Part shown: piece after piece, positions 6,673 to 8,049 of the stretch
Layout: each line of letters begins with the position of its first letter
Position numbering within the stretch: position 1 is the first letter of the stretch
Assembly: GCA_020404485.1 (NCBI GenBank)
Contig: DYDT01000040.1
Span: forward strand, 1-8,049
Reading direction: 5' to 3'
Source of the DNA: Rickettsia endosymbiont of Diachasma alloeum
Lineage (GTDB): Bacteria > Pseudomonadota > Alphaproteobacteria > Rickettsiales > Rickettsiaceae
Length of the DNA stretch: 8,049 nucleotides
Translations under genes and position numbers: made by a program
The notes under the pieces: model-generated
Databases searched by the model: none
The model's input: the letters and a program-made list of their open reading frames with translations, nothing else
What the model was told of the DNA's origin: nothing

Positions 6673-7883
6673 TTGTTTAAAACTTCCCTATAAATATTTA
6701 TTAAATTTTTTACATGCATATCTTGATCATAGTGTAACTCAGCTGCCTTTCTTCCTTTACTACCTCGTTCTAAACGCTCGTTAGGATCATCGACTAGACG
6801 CTTTATCGCATTTGACAAAGCGTTGCTATCACGCATAGAAACAGAAACACCAATATCAGGTGCAAAAGTTACCTCAGGTAATGATGTTTCATCAAAAACT
6901 ATTACTGGCTTACCACATGCCATTGCTTCTATTGCCATAACACCGAACGCTTCGGCGACAGAAGGCATTAAGAAAATATCGGACGCAGCTAAAACATCTC
7001 GGAGTAATACATTATCATTAGTCCAACCATGTTCTATTATTTCAAATCTTCCCCTAAATTGCTCTAATAAATTATGTCTACCAACTGTTAATAAGCATAT
7101 AGGTTTTGTGGTTTCTAATCTCTCTAATGCCTCCATAATGTATTGGTAACCTTTAAAAGTGGTATCCTCCGAACGAAAACAGATCACTATTTTGTCATCG
7201 CTAATATTGAAACGCTCTCTTGCTTTTTTAGCATGATCAGGAGAGAAAAATTTTAAATCTAGACCAAAAGGTAGATGATGAACCTTAACTTCTTTATCAA
7301 ATAAAGGTGAAGTATTCACCATATTTTGCATCCATTTAGATGCTACAATTAAGTTGAAGTGAGATTTTTTATAAACTCTACGTTTGTAATCAAATAAAAA
7401 CTTACTATTATCTTTTCTCATTGCAAATGGAGTGTTAAGATCAGGACAAACACCGCAATTTTTTTCCCATCCACTACAACCCATTGGATAAATACAGCGT
7501 CCTGTCATTGCCCAAGGATCATGCAAAGTCCAAACTGTTGGTTTTAAACTAGTTATTTTAGGCAAATGCCTCATACTAAAAAAACCAGAATGAATAATAT
7601 GAAGATGAATAAGATCTGCTTCTTGAAACTCCGGCATTTTTATCATCTGCAAAGCGTTACGATATAAAACTGACTGCAAAGATAAAATATTTTCTACCCT
7701 ATGTAAAAAATGATTTATTTTACGATCTTTTTCGCTAAAAGTTAATACTTCAGGATTGTTAGTATCTTTTTGCCAAATTAGATGTTTTGATTCTATGCCA
7801 TATTCTTTTAAAAGAGGCGTAATAGCGAGCCCATGAAAACGGCTTCCTGGAGATTCATAACCATTTACTTGTAATATTTTCAT
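6669..7883 (-). CDS. GT4 glycosyltransferase with four-cysteine insert (WcaC-like N-lobe)
   Basis: The 404-residue GT-B enzyme has a canonical C-lobe: the FKG phosphate-binding segment (243-245), TVGRH (266-270), HGWTND (285-290), and the EX7E motif in EAFGVMAIEAMACGKPV (Glu311 and Glu319), which binds the nucleotide sugar. The N-lobe has WTLHDPWAMTGRC (118-130) and then cysteines at 130, 136, 143 and 146 (spacing C-x5-C-x6-C-x2-C). This block resembles that of the WcaC group of exopolysaccharide glycosyltransferases and could bind a metal such as zinc; that role is inferred. It is the first gene of the four-gene minus-strand operon, and its TGA stop overlaps the next ATG. The donor sugar cannot be read from sequence. 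The start at 7883 fits the beginning of the first beta strand (MKILQVNGYE). Confidence 0.92.
   Translation of the reverse strand: MKILQVNGYESPGSRFHGLAITPLLKEYGIESKHLIWQKDTNNPEVLTFSEKDRKINHFLHRVENILSLQSVLYRNALQMIKMPEFQEADLIHLHIIHSGFFSMRHLPKITSLKPTVWTLHDPWAMTGRCIYPMGCSGWEKNCGVCPDLNTPFAMRKDNSKFLFDYKRRVYKKSHFNLIVASKWMQNMVNTSPLFDKEVKVHHLPFGLDLKFFSPDHAKKARERFNISDDKIVICFRSEDTTFKGYQYIMEALERLETTKPICLLTVGRHNLLEQFRGRFEIIEHGWTNDNVLLRDVLAASDIFLMPSVAEAFGVMAIEAMACGKPVIVFDETSLPEVTFAPDIGVSVSMRDSNALSNAIKRLVDDPNERLERGSKGRKAAELHYDQDMHVKNLINIYREVLNK
6684..6689 (-). promoter_or_regulatory. internal Shine-Dalgarno-like site for the second operon gene
   Basis: The minus strand reads AGGGAA, 11 nt upstream of the ATG at 6672 and inside the end of the preceding glycosyltransferase gene. 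It is the clearest ribosome-binding sequence in the window; the other gene starts have A/T-rich leaders with no good match. Together with the ATGA overlap it supports both the start choice and coupled translation. Confidence 0.4.
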
Positions 7884-7944
7884 TTCAAAATTATTTCAGA
7901 TTAATAATATTTCCTTGTAAGATTTTTATCTTTATCCTCACTAC
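7884..7944. other. 61-bp upstream region of the glycan operon
   Basis: This AT-rich gap separates the operon's first ATG (7883) from the possible rightward ORF at 7945. It holds the candidate -10 and spacer of the operon promoter, a short inverted repeat (GAT-TTTT-ATC, 7921-7930), and an AAGGAAA run on the minus strand about 30 nt from the ATG, too far to act as its ribosome-binding site. No RNA gene or strong hairpin is evident. Confidence 0.4.
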
Positions 7945-7951
7945 ATGACAA
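7923..7951 (-). promoter_or_regulatory. candidate promoter of the four-gene glycan operon
   Basis: On the minus strand, TTGTCA (7951-7946, 5 of 6 matches to the -35 consensus) is followed by a 17-bp spacer and TAAAAA (7928-7923, 4 of 6 to TATAAT). Initiation near 7916 would give a leader of about 33 nt to the ATG at 7883. The -10 is weak and the region is AT-rich, so this is a suggestion based on hexamers, spacing and position. Confidence 0.35.
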
Positions 7952-8049
7952 TTTTTCATTTTGTTATCTCCGGATGGCAAAATATTGAGTGCAAAAGCCT
8001 TATCCAACGTGCTGATTGGGTAGAAATATTATACAAAATAGTAACCAAT
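7945..8049 (+). CDS. possible partial ORF at right edge, unrecognised
   Basis: From the ATG at 7945 the plus strand stays open for 35 codons to the window end, beginning MTIFHFVISGW and containing ECKSLIQRADWVEILYKI. The hydrophobic start resembles a first beta strand, but I recognise no family. The frame is divergent to the glycan operon with a 61-bp gap, a plausible arrangement for a real gene. It could equally be a chance open frame or the remnant of a decayed gene. There is no clear ribosome-binding site, and its start overlaps the proposed operon -35. Confidence 0.3.
   Translation, partial: MTIFHFVISGWQNIECKSLIQRADWVEILYKIVTN

Noticed and set aside
6823..7149. 108-codon open frame on the plus strand
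   Set aside because: It is antisense to the EX7E region of the GT4 gene. It is Ser/Thr/Ala/Ile-rich in the way expected of a reversed frame, without a ribosome-binding site or recognisable motifs.
7921..7930. GATTTTTATC inverted repeat as a terminator or operator
   Set aside because: Three-base arms are too short to form a stable hairpin or to stand out as a binding site.
1..8049. Insertion sequences, CRISPR arrays, tRNA genes or Rickettsia palindromic elements
   Set aside because: I read both strands for transposase motifs, spaced direct repeats, cloverleaf-like segments and long inverted repeats within genes, and saw none that could be supported.

Overview
The window is AT-rich and gene-dense, with very short intergenic gaps. 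The protein sequences and the strong A/T bias in wobble positions suggest an alphaproteobacterium of the Rickettsiales, most likely Rickettsia or a close relative. That assignment is inferred from the look of the proteins (an ABHD10-like hydrolase, a DUF2608 HAD-like protein, an AT-biased RND adaptor). No rRNA, tRNA or other marker gene is present to confirm it.

Layout, left to right. (1) Positions 1-113, minus strand: the first 37 codons of a GT-B glycosyltransferase whose body lies outside the window. (2) Positions 145-2674, plus strand: a compact three-gene cassette of a serine alpha/beta hydrolase, a DUF2608 HAD-like putative phosphatase overlapping it by 8 nt, and an exported RND/HlyD-type periplasmic adaptor 3 nt further on. 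A plausible promoter with a perfect TATAAT lies just upstream, together with an 18-bp perfect AT palindrome that runs right up to the first start codon. (3) Positions 7883-2676, minus strand: a four-gene operon in which every junction is a 4-nt ATGA overlap. In order of transcription it encodes a GT4 glycosyltransferase with a four-cysteine insert, a second and more divergent GT-B glycosyltransferase, an integral-membrane acyltransferase of the AT3/OafA type, and a 593-residue protein with two GT2 (GT-A fold) domains in tandem. The operon converges on the adaptor gene with a single nucleotide between the stop codons. (4) Positions 7884-8049: the operon's upstream region, with a candidate promoter and a short open frame running off the right edge.

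The coherent theme is assembly of a cell-surface polysaccharide or glycolipid. Up to four glycosyltransferase domains from three polypeptides would add sugars from nucleotide-sugar donors at the inner face of the cytoplasmic membrane. The AT3 protein would acylate (probably acetylate) the glycan or move the acyl group across the membrane. The left-edge GT on the same strand suggests the glycan locus continues beyond position 1, with the plus-strand cassette sitting inside it. The cassette has no obvious biochemical link to glycan synthesis, and no RND pump gene lies beside the adaptor. No mobile element, CRISPR array, tRNA or rRNA was recognised.
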